From positions 186,001 to 250,000 of the forward strand of contig JAQGEQ010000090.1 in the NCBI GenBank assembly GCA_034620365.1: a stretch of 64,000 bases of DNA, in the 5' to 3' direction. A program made the position numbers and the translations under genes. This document shows positions 37,301 to 49,800 of the stretch, one piece after another. The notes under the pieces are model-generated. The model saw nothing but the letters and a program-made list of their open reading frames with translations. It was not told the DNA's origin and made no database searches. The number at the start of each line of letters is the position of its first letter. The stretch's first letter is position 1. This stretch comes from Pegea sp. RAD2-039. Its lineage: Eukaryota > Chordata > Thaliacea > Salpida > Salpidae.

Positions 37301-40300
37301 GTAAAGTCAATCACAAATTATAAAAATTTAAAAGAAAACCCGCAGAAGGAAACTTGTCAGACAAGTTCAACAAGCGATGAGTCCTCTAATTGTAGCATAT
37401 CAACGATAAAAGGCTTCAAAACGTCAATCTCACAGTTTGTTTCATCACCAATTTCAATATCACCAAGTCTATCCAATGAAGAAGAAGAAGAATTATATCA
37501 TCTTGCAGAAGAAGATGTTGAACCTATTTCAAATCCTGAAAACATTAACAATAATAAAGTAAATACTCAGACACAAAACTCATATGAAATCCCATTATCT
37601 TCATCAAAATCATCTGAAAACGAAGATCAGAAAAAGGATTCATCAGAAAACACGTTTGAAGATCTCAAAAAAGATTTAAAGAAACCACAGAAAAAAGAAG
37701 ACGAAGAAATGATTCAATATTCAGAAAGTGAAGAAAAAAATCAATTTGTGGTGAAACATAGAAACGTGTCTTCTTCTTCATCTTCTTCTTCATGTAAATC
37801 TCATCAAGAGTCTGATCAACAAGATGAAGATGTATCTAATCAACAAAATCTGATCTTAACAAAAGATTCAACTGACTCAGAAGAAGATGAAGAAAATAAA
37901 AGAGATTCTGATCTTGATTCTAATAATGAAAATAAAGAAGAACAAAAGAGTTCATCTTCATCTTCATGTGAATCTGGAGATGAGATGAAAGATTCTGTAA
38001 AAGAATCATCTTTTGAATCGACTTTTAATAAAGAATCTCATCAAGAATCACATCAACAAGATGAAGATGTATCTAATCAAGAAGATCTGATCTTAACAAA
38101 AGATTCAACTGACTCAGAAGAAGATGAAGAAAATAAAAGAGATTCTGATCTTGATTCTAATAATGAAAATAAAGAAGAACGAAAAAGATCATCTTCATCT
38201 TCATGTGAATCTGAAGATGAGTTGAAAGATTCTGTAAAAGAATCATCTTTTGAATTGACTTTTAATAAAGAATCTCATCAAGAATCTCGTCAACAAGATG
38301 AAGAAGTATCTAATCTAGAAGATCTGATCTTAACAAAAGATTCAATTGACTCAGAAGAAGGTGAAGAAAATAAAAGAGATTCTGATATTGATTCTAATAA
38401 TGAAAATAAAGAAGAACAAAAAAGTTCATCTTCATCTTCATGTAAATCTGGAGATGAGATGAAAGATTCTGTAAAAGAATCATCTTTTGAAATGACTTTT
38501 AATAAAGAATCTCATCAAGAGTCTGATCAACAAGATGAAGAAGTATCTAATCAAGAAGATCTGATCTTAACAAAAGATTCAACTGACTCAGAAGAAGATG
38601 AAGAAAATAAAAGAGATTCTGATATTGATTCTAATAATGAAAATAAAGAAGAACAAAAAATCTCATCTTCATCTTCATGTAAATCTGAAGATGAGATGAA
38701 AGATTCTGTAAAAGAATCATCTTTTGAATTGACTTTTAATAAAGAATCTCATCAAGAGTCTGATCAACAAGATGAAGATGTATCTAATCAAGAAGATCTG
38801 ATCTTAATAAGAGATTCAACTCACTCAGAAGAAGATGAACAAAATAAAAGAGATTCTGATTTTGATTCTGATAATGAAAATAAAGAAGAACAAAAAAGAT
38901 CATCTTCATCTTCATGTAAATCTGAAGATGAGTTAAAAGATTCTGTAAAAGAATCATCTTTTGAATTGACTTTTAATAAAGAATCTCATCAACAAGATGA
39001 AGATGTATCTAATCAACAAGATCTGATCTTAACAAAAGATTCAACTGACTCAGAAGAAGATGAAGAAAATAAAAGAGATTCTGATTTTGATTCTGATAAT
39101 GAAAATAAAGAAGAACAAAAAAGATCATCTTCATCTTCATGTAAATCTGAAGATGAGTTGAAAGATTCTGTAAAAGAATCATCTTTTGAATTGACTTTTA
39201 ATAAAGAGTCTCATCAAGAATCTCATCAACAAGATGAAGATGTATCTAATCAAGAAGATCTGATCTTAACAAAAGAATCAACCGACTCAGAAGAAGATGA
39301 AGAAAATAAAAGAGATTCTGATTTTGATTCTAATAATGAAAATAAAGAGAAACGAAAAAGTTCATCTTCATCTTCATGTGAATCTAGAGATGAGATGAAA
39401 GATTCTGTAAAAGAATCATCTTTTGAATTGACTTTTAATAAAGAATCTCATCAAGAGTCTGATCAACAAGATGAAGATAAATCTAATCAAGAAGATCTGA
39501 TCTTAACAAAAGATTCAACTCACTCAGAAGAAGATGAAGAAAATAAAATAGATTCTGATCTTGATTCTAATAATGAAAATAAAGAAGAACAAAAAAGATC
39601 ATCTTCATCTTCATGTAAATCTGAAGATGAGTTGAAAGATTCTGTAAAAGAATCATCTTTTGAATCGACTTTTAATAAAGAATCTCATCAAGAATCACAT
39701 CAACAAGATGAAGATGTATCTAATCAAGAAGATCTGATCTTAATAAAAGATTCAACTGACTCAGAAGAAGATGAAGAGAATAAAAGAGATTCTGATCTTG
39801 ATTCTAATAATGAAAATAAAGAAGAACAAAAAAGTTCATCTTCATCTTTATGTGAATCTGGAGATGAGATGAAAGATTCTGTAAAAGAATCATCTTTTGA
39901 ATCGACTTTTAATAAAGAATCTCATCAAGAATCTCATCAACAAGATGAAGATGTATCTAACCAAGATGATCTGATCTTAATAAAAGATTCAATTGACTCA
40001 GAAAAAGATGAAGAAAATAAAAGAGATTCTGATCTTGATTCTGATAATGAAAATAAAGAAGAACGAAAAAGATCATCTTCATCTTCATGGAAATCAGAAG
40101 ATGAGATGAAAGATTCTGTAAAAGAATCATCTTTTGAATTGACTTTTAATAAAGAATCTCATCAAGAATCTCATCAACAAGATGAAGATGTATCTAATCA
40201 AGATGATCTGATCTTAACAAAAGATTCAACTGACTCAGAAGAAGATGAAGAAAATAAAAGAGATTCTGATCTTGATTCTGATAATGAAAATAAAGAAGAA

Positions 40301-43300
40301 CGAAAGAGATCATCTTCATCTTCATGTAAATCTGAAGATGAGATGAAAGATTCTGTAAAAGAATCATCTTTTGAATCGACTTTTAATAAAGAATCTCATC
40401 AACAAGATGAAGAAGCATCTAATCTAGAAGATCTGATCTTAATAAAAGATTCAACTAGCTCAGAAGAAGATGAAGAAAATAAAAGAGATTCTGATCTTGA
40501 TTCTGATAATGAAAATAAAGAAGAACAGAAAAGATCATCTTCATCTTCATGTAAATCTGAAGATGAGATGAAAGATTCTGTAAAAGAATCATCTTTTGAA
40601 TCGACTTTTAATAAAGAATCTCATCAACAAGATGAAGAAGTATCTAATCTAGAAGATCTGATCTTAATAAAAGATTCAACTAGCTCAGAAGAAGATGAAG
40701 AAAATAAAAGAGATTCTGATCTTGATTCTGATAATGAAAATAAAGAAGAACGAAAAAGATCATCTTCATCTTCATGTAAATCTGAAGATGAGATGAAAGA
40801 TTCTGTAAAAGAATCATCTTTTGAATTGACTTTTAATAAAGAATCTCAGCAAGAATCACATCAACAAGATGAAGATGTATCTAACCAAGATGATCTGATC
40901 TTAATAAAAGATTCAATTGACTCAGAAAAAGATGAAGAAAATAAAAGAGATTCTGATCTTGATTCTGATAATGAAAATAAAGAAGAACGAAAAAGATCAT
41001 CTTCATCTTCATGGAAATCAGAAGATGAGATGAAAGATTCTGTAAAAGAATCATCTTTTGAATTGACTTTTAATAAAGAATCTCATCAAGAATCTCATCA
41101 ACAAGATGAAGATGTATCTAATCAAGATGATCTGATCTTAATAAAAGATTCAACTGACTCAGAAGAAGATGAAGAGAATAAAAGAGATTCTGATCTTGAT
41201 TCTGATAATGAAAATAAAGAAGAACGAAAAAGTTCATCTTCATCTTCATGTAAATCTGAAGATGAGATGAAAGATTCTGTAAAAGAATCATCTTTTGAAT
41301 TGACTTTTAATAAAGAATCTCAGCAAGAATCACATCAACAAGATGAAGATGTATCTAACCAAGATGATCTGATCTTAATAAAAGATTCAATTGACTCAGA
41401 AAAAGATGAAGAAAATAAAAGAGATTCTGATCTTGATTCTGATAATGAAAATAAAGAAGAACGAAAAAGATCATCTTCATCTTCATGGAAATCAGAAGAT
41501 GAGATGAAAGATTCTGTAAAAGAATCATCTTTTGAATTGACTTTTAATAAAGAATCTCATCAAGAATCTCATCAACAAGATGAAGATGTATCTAATCAAG
41601 AAGATCTGATCTTAATAAAAGATTCAACTGACTCAGAAGAAGAAGAAGAAAATAAAAGAAATTCTGATCTTGATTCTAATAATGAAAATAAAGAAGAACA
41701 AAAGAGTTCATCTTCATCTTCATGTGAATCTGAAGATGAGATGAAAGATTCTGTAAAAGAATCATCTTTTGAAATGACTTTTAATAAAGAACTTCATCAA
41801 GAATCTCATCAACAAGATGAAGATGTATCTAATCAAGAAGATCTGATCTTGATAAAAGATTCAACTGACTCAGAACAAGATGAAGAAAATAAAAGAGATT
41901 CTGATATTGATTCTAATAATGAAAATAAAGAGGAACGAAAAAGATCATCTTCATCTTCATATAAATCTGAAGATGAGATGAAAGATTCTGTAAAGGAATC
42001 ATCTTTTGAATCGACTTTTAATAAAGAATCTCATCAAGAGTCTGATCAACAAGATGAAGATGTATCTAATCAAGAAAATCTGATCTTAACAAAAGATTCA
42101 ACTGACTCAGAAGAAGATGAACAAAATAAAAGAGATTCTGATCTTGCTTCTAATAATGAAAATAAAGAAGAACAAAAAAGTTCATCTTCATTTTCATGTG
42201 AATCTGGAGATGAGATGAAAGATTCTGTAAAAGAATCATCTTTTGAATTGACTTTTAATAAAGAATCTCATCAAGAGTCTGATCAACAAGATGAAGATGT
42301 ATCTAATCAAGAAGATCTGATCTTAATAAAAGATTCAACTGACTCAGAAGAAGATGAAGAAAATAAAAGAGATTTTGATCTTGATTCTGATAATGAAAAT
42401 AAGGAAGAACAAAAGAGTTCATCTTCATTTTCATGTGAATCTGAAGATGAGATGAAAGATTCTGTAAAAGAATCATCTTTTAAATTGACTTTTAATAAAG
42501 AATCTCATCAAGAATCTCATCAACAAGATGAAGTTGTATCTAATCAAGAAGATCTGATCTTAATAAAAGATTCAACTGACTCAGAAGAAGATGAAGAAAA
42601 TAAAAGAGATTCTGATCTTGATTCTGATAATGAAAATAAAGAAGAACAAAAGAGTTCATCTTCATGTAAATCTGGAGATGAGATGAAAGATTCTGTAAAA
42701 GAATCATCTTTTGAATTGACTTTTAATAAAGAATCTCATCAAGAATCACATCAACAAGATGAAGTTGTATCTAATCAAGAAAATCTGATCTTAATAAAAG
42801 ATTCAACTGACTCAGAAGAAGATGAAGAAAATAAAAGAGATTCTGATCTTGATTCTGATAATGAAAATAAAGAAGAACAAAAGAGTTCATCTTCATCTTC
42901 ATATAAATCTGAAGATGAGATGAAAGATTCTGTAAAAGAATCATCTTTTAAATTGACTTTTAATAAAGAATCTCATCAAGAATCTCATCAACAAGATGAA
43001 GTTGTATCTAATCAAGAAGATCTGATCTTAATAAAAGATTCAACTGACTCAGAAGAAGATGAAGAAAATAAAAGAGATTCTGATCTTGATTTTGATAATG
43101 AAAATAAAGAAGAACAAAAAAGTTCATCTTCATCTTCATGTGAATCTGAAGATGAGATGAAAGATTCTGTAAAAGAATCATCTTTTAAATTGACTTTTAA
43201 TAAAGAATCTCATCAAGAATCTCATCAACAAGATGAAGTTGTATCTAATCAAGAAGATCTGATCTTAATAAAAGATTCAACTAGCTCAGAAGAAGATGAA

Positions 43301-45318
43301 GAAAATAAAAGAGATTCTGATCTTGATTCTAATAATGAAAATAAAGAAGAACAAAAAAGATCATCTTCATCTTCATGTAAATCTGAAGAAGAGATGAAAG
43401 ATTCTGTAAAAGAATCATCTTTTGAATTGACTTTTAATAAAGAATCTCATCAAGAATCACATCAACAAGATGAAGACGTATCTAATCAAGAAGATCTGAT
43501 CTTAATAAAAGATTCAACTCACTCAGAAGAAGATGAACAAAATAAAATAGATTCTGATCTTGATTGTAATAATGAAAATAAAGAAGAACGAAAAAGATCA
43601 TCTTCATCTTCATGTAAATCTGAAGATGAGTGGAAAGATTCTGTAAAAGAATCATCTTTTGAATTGACTTTTAATAAAGAATCTCATCAAGAATCTCATC
43701 AACAAGATGAAGATGTATCTAATCTAGAAGATCTGATCTTAACAAAAGATTCAACTCACTCAGAAGAAGATGAAGAAAATAAAAGAGATTCTGATCTTGA
43801 TTCTAATAATGAAAATAAAGAAGAACAAAAAAGTTCATCTTCATCTTCATGTGAATCTGAAGATGAGATGAAAGATTCTGTAAAAGAATCATCTTTTGAA
43901 TTGACTTTTAATAAAGAATCTCATCAAGAGTCTGATCAACAAGATGAAGAAGTATCTAATCAAGATGATCTGATCTTAATAAAAGATTCAACTGACTCAG
44001 AAGAAGATGAAGAAAATAAAAGAGATTCTGATCTTGATTCTGATAATGAAAATAAGGAAGAACAAAAGAGTTCATCTTCATGTAAATCTGAAGATGAGAT
44101 GAAAGATTCTGTAAAAGAATCATCTTTTGAATTGACTTTTAATAAAGAATCTCATCAAGAATCACATCAACAAGATGAAGATGTATCTAATCTAGAAGAT
44201 CTGATCTTAACAAAAGATTCAATTGACTCAGAAGAAGATGAAGAAAATAAAAAAGATTCTGATGTTGAATCAGATATTGAGTCTGTTCTATTACCTCAAT
44301 TGTCTTTTTCCTCTTCTTCTTCTTGTTCAAGTAATCTTGAAGCATCAATTATTGATTCTCAAAGATTTAATGTTTCTAATTCTGAAATTGGAAATCTTGG
44401 AAGTTTGATTTCTTCTGATTCTTTTAAAGATAAAGAAGTTTTGAATCTTAAAATTGAAGAAAGATTAGATTCGTCTGATATCAGTCATGTTGTAAAAGAT
44501 GATGAACTTGGTTCTTCAGAGACACCTATTCTTTTTGATGAAGCAATGAACTCTTTCAATCAAGACTTTGATTATGAAAATGATTTTTCAAACGATGAAC
44601 TTAATGAAGAACTAGTCAAGTCTTTTAATTCTTTCAATTTAAGTCATTTACAAAATAGTTCTTATAAATATAATGTTTCCAAATATCATAACAGCTTCAT
44701 GTCTTCAATAAAAGAAGATGTTGATGAAGATGCAACATCTTCTTGTACTTCTTCATCTTTTATTCCTCGTATTATAATCACTTGCGAAGAAGACTGTTCT
44801 AATGAAACATTTGAAGATAACTTTGAAGATCAGATTGAAGACTTAAATTCACAAACTAGAGATTCTGATTCTCAAGACCCAGGTTTGTTTTAAGTTTATA
44901 CTTCTGTATTCTTCTGTATTCTTTATGTTTGTAGTCGATTTCAAATCTACAGAAACTTTTTCTACTAGCGGATAAACATTTTCAGATCAATTCTTTTATT
45001 TTCTCTGATTTTTTTTTCATTTTTTACTTGTTGTTTTTTCAAGACAAAGTTATTTCAATCTTAAATAATTAGTTTTATTTAAACTTTTTTTCTTGGAGTT
45101 TTCTGATTTTGAAACATTTCTGTTATTTATATCAAACTTTTAAAAATATTTTTCTAATTCATGACTTGGTTTTAGAAGCCTTTCAAAATAAAGAGAAACC
45201 AGAAAAAAAATTTTCAAACTCTCAACAAGACTCATTTTCAGAATTGCAGGAAAATATTAGAGACATTTTTAAGGACTTCATTTCTTCAAATGTAAGGAAC
45301 ATTTATTTTATAGTTTAA
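34388..45318 (+). CDS. Giant acidic/serine repeat protein, about 3,125 residues
   Basis: I do not recognise the family. Exons: 34388-34571, 34953-35090, 35157-35267, 35750-35938, 36270-44882, 45176-45318, all junctions phase 1. Exon 5 alone is 8,613 bases. The first 210 residues or so are ordinary (starting MTEQTEKGKSDNSS) with no signal peptide. Exon 5 begins with a unique region including CSCGYISPAP and CPQCGSEEE, two short Cys pairs that could bind metal, then Ser/Asp/Glu-rich sequence. From about 37790 to 44260 come 27 copies of a repeat of about 79 residues. A unique acidic tail rich in Ser and Asn closes the protein (IRDIFKDFISSN). TDSEEDEE-type sites suggest heavy CK2 phosphorylation and a disordered, intracellular protein. 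The last exon reads to a stop at 45318 with AATAAA at 45405. Splicing on at the GT at 45292 instead is possible. Confidence 0.8.
37796..44260 (+). repeat. Coding tandem repeat, 27 units of about 237-243 bp, in one exon
   Basis: Each unit is marked by one copy of KDSVKESSF; I counted 27. The unit reads, in order: a dyad rich in His and Gln (KESHQESHQQDED), VSNQEDLILIKDSTDSEEDE, ENKRDSDLDSDNENKEE, a Ser run (SSSSSSC), KSEDEM, then KDSVKESSFELTFN. Variation is limited: Lys, Glu or Arg swaps, Cys/Trp/Tyr at one site, loss of HQES (12 bases) in three units, and a Ser run two codons shorter in two. Synonymous sites are also nearly the same between units, so copies are recent or kept alike by unequal exchange. 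The coding strand is strongly purine-rich. Confidence 0.95.
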
Positions 45319-46864
45319 ATCAATATATTATACTAAGAATATGTTTTTTGTCGTCAACATTTATTTATCTAGCTTAGTTATTATTGATAATTTAAATTAA
45401 AAGAAATAAAAACAAGTTATTGACTCAATTATTTTTCATTTATAAGATATAATAAAAAGAAAATATTATTAACTTTTCATTAAATATATTATAAAAACAA
45501 AAAGTCTTCGAATATTTTAACGAATTCCTCTACTGTAAACTCTCTCACTGTTAAAAGTTATTCGATTTTTATTTTTTTTAAACTTTATGTGTGATGTAAC
45601 TTATCTCTATTGAAATGAAAGGTTTAGTTTGTTATCAAAACAACTTTGTTTCGTTTGTATGGTGAGAGTTGTTCTTCTAAGTATTTTTATCATTTTCAAC
45701 CGTTTATTAGACTGAAAGGTTTTAACGTTTATTCATGTAAAAAGTTGTTGATGTAGTAGTTTGCTATTAGAACGTAAAATATAGAATACAAGAGCTCGAA
45801 TACTATTAATCTCTAACTTAGTACTTAGTAAAGGTTGTCTTTATTAGCTCAGTTTAATGAGTTTTTAGTCCTTTTATAGGAAAGCATTTCTTAATTAAGT
45901 TTTTTAAACTTTTTTAAAAAATACATTGTAAATGAAGTTTCAATATTTCATAGAATTATAAACCGTCATCTTTTATACTTTCATTATTTAAGGTTTAAAC
46001 AACGGTTTTTTATTCTTAGTAATTTATTTTATATTTCTATATATATTTTTCTAAATGATACATAAAATATTCTGGTATAAGCAAAGAAAATGAATCGTTC
46101 AACGTTTAGTTAGAAATTCTTTTATAAACTTCTTTTTATTGAGTTTAAGTTACTTACTTTTTTGTGAAATACTTAAATTCACCGCTAAAAAATTTCAAGA
46201 GGTTTTTCTACTGTTTTCACTGGAAGTAAGTCTACTAGTTGAAATCTTCAGTTAGCTCTAAATGAATACGTACTTACATAAGTGCCGATGGTACAAGAGC
46301 TATGTCACTACGATTAGCTTTCACTTTTTTGTTGATGAAAGACCTATAGTAGTGCAAGTAAGGCTAAAAAGTGTTTCTGTTTTGGGGTCTTTGGCTCTTA
46401 AAACAAAAAGTTAAATTTATGATTATATATTTTTTTGTGAAATTGTAAATATATTTTGTTGCTGTCAGATACTAACAAGAATATGAAACTCTTCTTTTAA
46501 TTTAGACAAAAAGTTTCAAATTCATTTTTACTCAGTTGAAACATTTGTTAATAATTAAATACTAAAGATGATGCCGTGGTGAGGTATAATGAGTGTTTAA
46601 TGCTTTAAATATCAAAATTATTTGATTATTTAATAATTTTCAATAGAATATTAAAAGTTTCTTATATAAAATCAATCACAGCTTTTAATAATTTGAAGAA
46701 ATGTATTTTTCAGTCACTGATATGCTTTTAATAATCAAAGTAAATCACAATACAAGAACTCATTAAATTAAGTTATTCAGTTTTTGCCGCTTGTTTTAAA
46801 GCAATTGAGAAAGTTCAACAATTGTTCAAACGTCGTTCAAAATTCTTTTAGAGTTTAAAAAAAG
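45319..46864. other. Spacer between the giant repeat gene and the CAP-Gly gene
   Basis: Holds AATAAA at 45405-45410 for the giant gene and presumably the promoter of the next gene. No coding exon is seen. If the two genes can be spliced together, this stretch would be an intron from 45292 to 46864. Confidence 0.5.
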
Positions 46865-49800
46865 ATGTCATGTGATAAAAGCAAGGAGAATTACCGCCCA
46901 AATAAAGTTCGAGCTCTCGAAGAAGTGGTTTCTCTGCTGAAGAAGCATGTCAGGCAGAGAGAGTCTGAAATTGAAGGCCTTGGCAAGCAATTGAAAGAGT
47001 CTAGTGATCGAATTGTTGATCTTGAAAAGCGACTCGGCGAAAAAGAATCTGTAAATAAAATTGATTTCAAAAATTAGAAATTGAAGAAGCCAAAAATGTT
47101 TTTGTTTAGTTCGTTTCATTTAACAGTTTTTTTTTCGATTTCTTTATCTTAGTTGATAAACTTGTTATTTGCTTCAACAAATATATTATTTCTATAGAAT
47201 CAAGACAAAGAATCGTCGAGTACTGACAAAGAAACGCTTATTGATCGATTGAAAGAATTGGAACTAGAACGTGAACATCTTCAAGTGAGTCTTAAACAAC
47301 TAACTCGTAAAAATTCAGATAAAAATTCGAATATAAAATGACTTTTAGTATAATTGTCGCTAAGATTACTTTAAACTTTTATTAAAATTAACTTCTATAT
47401 TTTGATAGCTTAATTAGTATTTTAATTTTGATTGGATAGAAAAAAATTGTTCGAAGTAAGCGCGAAAAAAATGACGCACAAAAGGCGACTAATCGAGCAG
47501 CCAATGATCTAGAAGCCGAAAGAAGCAGAGACTCAAGAGAGGCTGAATTGATGAAAAGATCAGGAGCTGATATCTCAAGTATGTAAAGAAAATCTATCTT
47601 TAAAGTAAAAAGTATTTTAATCATATTTTATTGCTTTAGATTTTAAACAGTAAAAAGCTTCCTATAAAAGCTTAATCGTTTTATTTGTTTAGTTTGACTT
47701 TATTTACGTTTTTAATAATTACATTTTTTAGAAAGTTTTGAAATTTACAACACACTAAATAAGAAACTAAATGGACTTTGATGCTATGAGGTCCATTAGT
47801 TTTATTCTTATTTGTAAAGGCGTAGTTTATTAGTAAAGAATTGAATTAAAGCTGATTATGATAACAGGTGGGTCTAGAGAGTATAAATTTTTTAACCGCA
47901 AGCTGGCAGTAAAGAGCTAAATTAAGTCATAAAGTTTAATCATTTGAAGCGATATCTATTACATTTAAGTAGATATAATCGTGTTAAATAAAGAAAAGTT
48001 TATAGTTGAAGAACTCTTAACTGGTTTATAAGAAATTGAAGTTTTATTGAAATGTTTTTTTGTAAGAAAAAGAAAATTTGTTTTAGCAAATCTTAAACAA
48101 ATTATGTAAGTTAATCAATTTTTTTTTATAATGTAACTTTTTTGTTGTTGTTGATTTTATGCAATTTATGAGTGGGCTATTATAATAAAAGTGATAAGAA
48201 TCTACTAAAATTATTAAATAGTTTTAAGGTATGAATTTGCTTTAAATATGTAGATATTTAAAGAACATTTTTTATTTGAATTCTTGTTTTATAAAACTCT
48301 ATAAATCTTTTACTTTGAGAACTAATTTAAAAAATCTTCTTGTTTCAAAAGTATTTACAAACTAAGTATTTAAAAAAATCTCTAATCTTATGCAAATTTT
48401 AACATTTATTTGCATATTTCTGAAGCTTTTAATTCATAAGTTCAAATTGTTGATCTAATTATATCGTAAACTCGATAAACATCTTTCTTTTTATTATATT
48501 CAGTTTTTTAAACAGTAAAAATAATTTTGAAATAGTAAATAAATAAGATACTATTTTATTAGAATTTCATGTACCGTTATAAAATTATTTGAATCAAACT
48601 TTTGTAACAGACAAAATGAATTGAGACAAAACTATACAAGAATTTTAAAAGTGTGTTGACATAACATGAACGGTTATATGAACATCATTCACCACCTAAT
48701 ACTTACCGTGTTCAGACTTGTTATTTAACATATATTTGAATTAAAAATATTCATTCAAAATAGTTTCAATAACGAAAAAAAAATGTTACTTGCCTAGACT
48801 AGTAGCTTTTCAACTTGAACAGTTTTTTGAAAGCAATTAAAAAACTGTCTAATCGATAGATAAAAATACTCAGTTATCTAATACTTCAATAAATACAACC
48901 TTTGTTGGCATTTTTATTCTGTCATTTGATAACCTTTATATGGTATAATAATTTTTAAATAAAATTTAAATGAATTAAAAGTTATATTCTTTAATATTAT
49001 AAACAAAATTGTTTTTTAATTTCGTTTTTACTGTAAATATCCATAAATATATAATTAAACGATAAATATTTTTCGTTTATTTCATTAAATATACATAAAG
49101 AAATTGTGTATTTCACAAGATAAAGCATTTCACTTAATATAATCTCTACAACATAATCTTTCATATCATTATTTTGCTACTTATTGTAAATAAAGTAAAT
49201 TAACTTTATAAACTGATTTAGAATATTTGAAAGTCTTAAAAAGATTTATATTTAGAAAGCTGATAACAGATTAACTTCTTATATGTAAGTTGTAAGCTTA
49301 TTTTACGATTTCTTAAAGAGAAGGGATACTTAGCAACAGTCAACTAACAAGATATTTACAAGTAAACATCTTTTTTAAATAAGAAACTTCTTCAAAAGAT
49401 TGGATGTTGTCTTAAAGTATTTAAGACTTTCAGTAAATTTGAATCAGAAACGTCAGATTAGTGTTTACTCAAATTAAGGTTATAACCGAAAACGCTTACA
49501 CCGTTGCTATGCCTACAGAGATTGCCACATACAAGTTTAATAACTTTCGTGATTTAAACGCGTTTTCTCAATAACTCAAAACCGTCTTTTATTTGTTTGC
49601 TTGAGTAACCGTGGTCAACGAGATTCAATTCACAAAAGTTAAAGATTAACAAAAACCAACAGTTGGTTTTTTGTCGTTTTTATTTTCATTTATTCCGTTG
49701 TTACTTGTCGTATATCTTGAGACAAGTTTAGCGTCTTTAACAAGAAGACACCCATTTTCAAACTGCGATGGTTGATAGATAGTCGCTTAGCTGGTAGAAT

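Noticed and set aside
37796-44260. CRISPR-like or satellite array
   Set aside because: The regular repeat is one continuous reading frame with selected codon structure in a spliced gene; it is a protein repeat.
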